Below the pieces are notes generated by a model that saw only the letters and a list, made by a program, of their open reading frames with translations, was not told the DNA's origin and made no database searches. A stretch of DNA of 26,771 bases from contig NCCR01000079.1 in NCBI GenBank assembly GCA_002279765.1, positions 4,596-31,366 on the forward strand, read 5' to 3'. How positions within the stretch are numbered: position 1 is the stretch's first letter; each line of letters opens with the position of its first letter. Source of the DNA: Verrucomicrobia bacterium 12-59-8 (GTDB lineage: Bacteria; Verrucomicrobiota; Verrucomicrobiae; Verrucomicrobiales; Verrucomicrobiaceae). Of this stretch, positions 26,701 through 26,771 are shown one piece after another. Both the position numbers and the translations under genes were made by a program.

Positions 26701-26771
26701 TACAGAGTTCAGCAACTGCCGCGCTAACGCTCACTTTAGGAACCTTCACCGATCAGGGCATCGCGCCAAGC
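23766..26771 (+). CDS. Autotransporter-associated beta-strand repeat (PATR) surface protein, 5' part
   Basis: The frame is open from 23766 to the window end (1002 codons) without a stop. A signal peptide (SAAVLLLISTAASAQ, ending near residue 33) leads to the exported TVTWDSNTSVTGP segment. Characteristic PATR repeats follow: LTGANTYGGATTL near residue 323, NTHTGGTQISSGILEIRNGGA near 601, VKTGLGTLVLSGTNTYAG near 730, and TKTGSSTLTIASTATSARSG near 841, the last followed by a GTLRLQ strand. The protein is rich in Ser, Thr, Gly, Ala and short beta strands, with almost no Cys, as in right-handed beta-helix passengers. Family members in Verrucomicrobia are very long and usually end in a PEP-CTERM or autotransporter domain, which lies outside the window. 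ATG at 23766 and 23772 are both in frame. Confidence 0.9.
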   Translation, partial: MLMQLLSFVCRSPQIRQLSAAVLLLISTAASAQTVTWDSNTSVTGPQNTDGSSPLNTLIWNTLNTNWWNGTANTSWVNSTSAIAQFGTNLPAAALSNPISITEDIVLKELRFMAVTTGTIATGQQYVLNGNVAGRILDFGANGLIQMDERSSGGSQFVGLGSNLRLKGSNLRVQKFSGTSFQYLTLSMATNPDLTGTFTIGGSIYVTITAPGTLQAVDRIIVEAGGSAVLSTVGSNYTQAFSLAGIGNSLTFSSTAYGAIRLVANNITLSGPITLTADAGIHTNFTGSNGLSATISGSIGDNGNNYGFTRFTFTRGGDSVVTLTGANTYGGATTLGRNVGSYSGGITVLDFSAAGAPQNNILYNGLATQGNLVMASGNSATTLRLVGNARQTNSQAFKDLSISGAYNVLELISGNGGTVNLSFGSISRVETTAALSVLAPLSGTISTTQAAGFTGPWMSYTSAYGARSWAQVINGTIVGGYTGDTVLAAGQNLGETPFTAASNATITSGTTGAVTTGTGTTYLNTLTSTDITAGRLVQLGAGQTLRLGTLGGIQLLNGVQDLTIGTAGAASTLSAGGSVTNTPGVLFLSNAPGTRTALTAVNTHTGGTQISSGILEIRNGGALGTTGTVTVLDGATLALSGDISVSRPLASVGGFGDGGNGAIRNLSGTNTITGLITLAAPMLITADAGSVLNLGTSPTTSVLAGSNFLNFGGSGTINVGGAISAVAGVVKTGLGTLVLSGTNTYAGSVSVTLGTLKLGTATTLGTASVALSPGGVVDLNGFSVSNPLSISGAGSGSGALISSSGGAATMTGTVALTASTLLGGGGDLTIKNTGGLTGNVLLTKTGSSTLTIASTATSARSGTTQIDAGTLRLQASAASIAPVGVGSFALNSGTLSLGFDATTTFTNVVNLLQDSTIIADRATPGAGGTTTTLSTLTIGTNILTVKAGDNVTSGTIGLALGAVSIGGVSMRPGNPTFDVQSSATAALTLTLGTFTDQGIAPS

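Noticed and set aside
25537..26771. Reverse-strand open frames (Val/Pro/Ala-rich) opposite the PATR gene
   Set aside because: They mirror the repetitive Ser/Thr/Gly coding of the forward gene and show no family features.
1..26771. CRISPR arrays, tRNA, rRNA, insertion sequences or integrases
   Set aside because: I scanned by eye for regular short repeats, conserved RNA signatures and transposase motifs and found none; short degenerate RNAs could still be missed.

Overview
The window is chromosomal DNA, roughly 60% GC by eye, from a member of the Verrucomicrobia, most likely a Verrucomicrobiaceae/Prosthecobacter-like bacterium. Taxonomy is inferred from protein content. The pointers are two planctomycete/verrucomicrobial cytochrome-type families (DUF1549 and DUF1592/1588/1585), Rho with a long Lys/Ala/Pro-rich N-terminal extension, a secreted DUF5722 protein, and a very long autotransporter-repeat (PATR) protein. 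No rRNA, tRNA, CRISPR array, integrase or transposase was seen.

Layout. 1-1078: the 5' end of a leftward DUF1549 gene, then a rightward UPF0175 antitoxin / DUF3368 toxin pair whose toxin has lost its N-terminus. 1079-1716: a 638-base gap. 1717-6738: yebC, rho, and a large secreted diheme-type protein with a PA14 domain. 6828-7375: two small leftward membrane genes behind a near-consensus sigma70 promoter. 7476-8978: a rightward MGDG-synthase-like glycosyltransferase and a MutT-type Nudix hydrolase. 8962-11959: a tight leftward run of Dabb protein, HemL-like aminotransferase, QueE and a membrane-anchored SNase-like nuclease. 12034-16350: a leftward RND efflux permease and its lipoprotein adaptor, with no outer-membrane channel in the window. 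16549-18625: an ADP-forming acyl-CoA synthetase gene broken by a frameshift. 18713-21355: secreted sialidase-like and DUF5722 proteins, with a 53-codon cysteine-rich gene antisense between them. 21660-23592: an AraC-family regulator and a NagD-like HAD phosphatase. 23766-26771: the first 1002 codons of a PATR surface protein that runs off the window.

How it fits together. Most of the window is housekeeping (yebC, rho, mutT, queE) mixed with extracytoplasmic functions: cytochrome-like proteins, putative glycan-active enzymes, a drug efflux pump and a surface protein. The glycan-active genes and the nearby AraC gene could form a small polysaccharide-use locus, but only proximity supports this. 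I do not see a convincing new multi-gene system. The points most worth following are the truncated PIN toxin, the broken synthetase gene, the small antisense Cys-rich gene whose start codon shares CATG with its divergent neighbour, and an approximately 80-bp direct repeat found upstream of both the HAD gene and the PATR gene.
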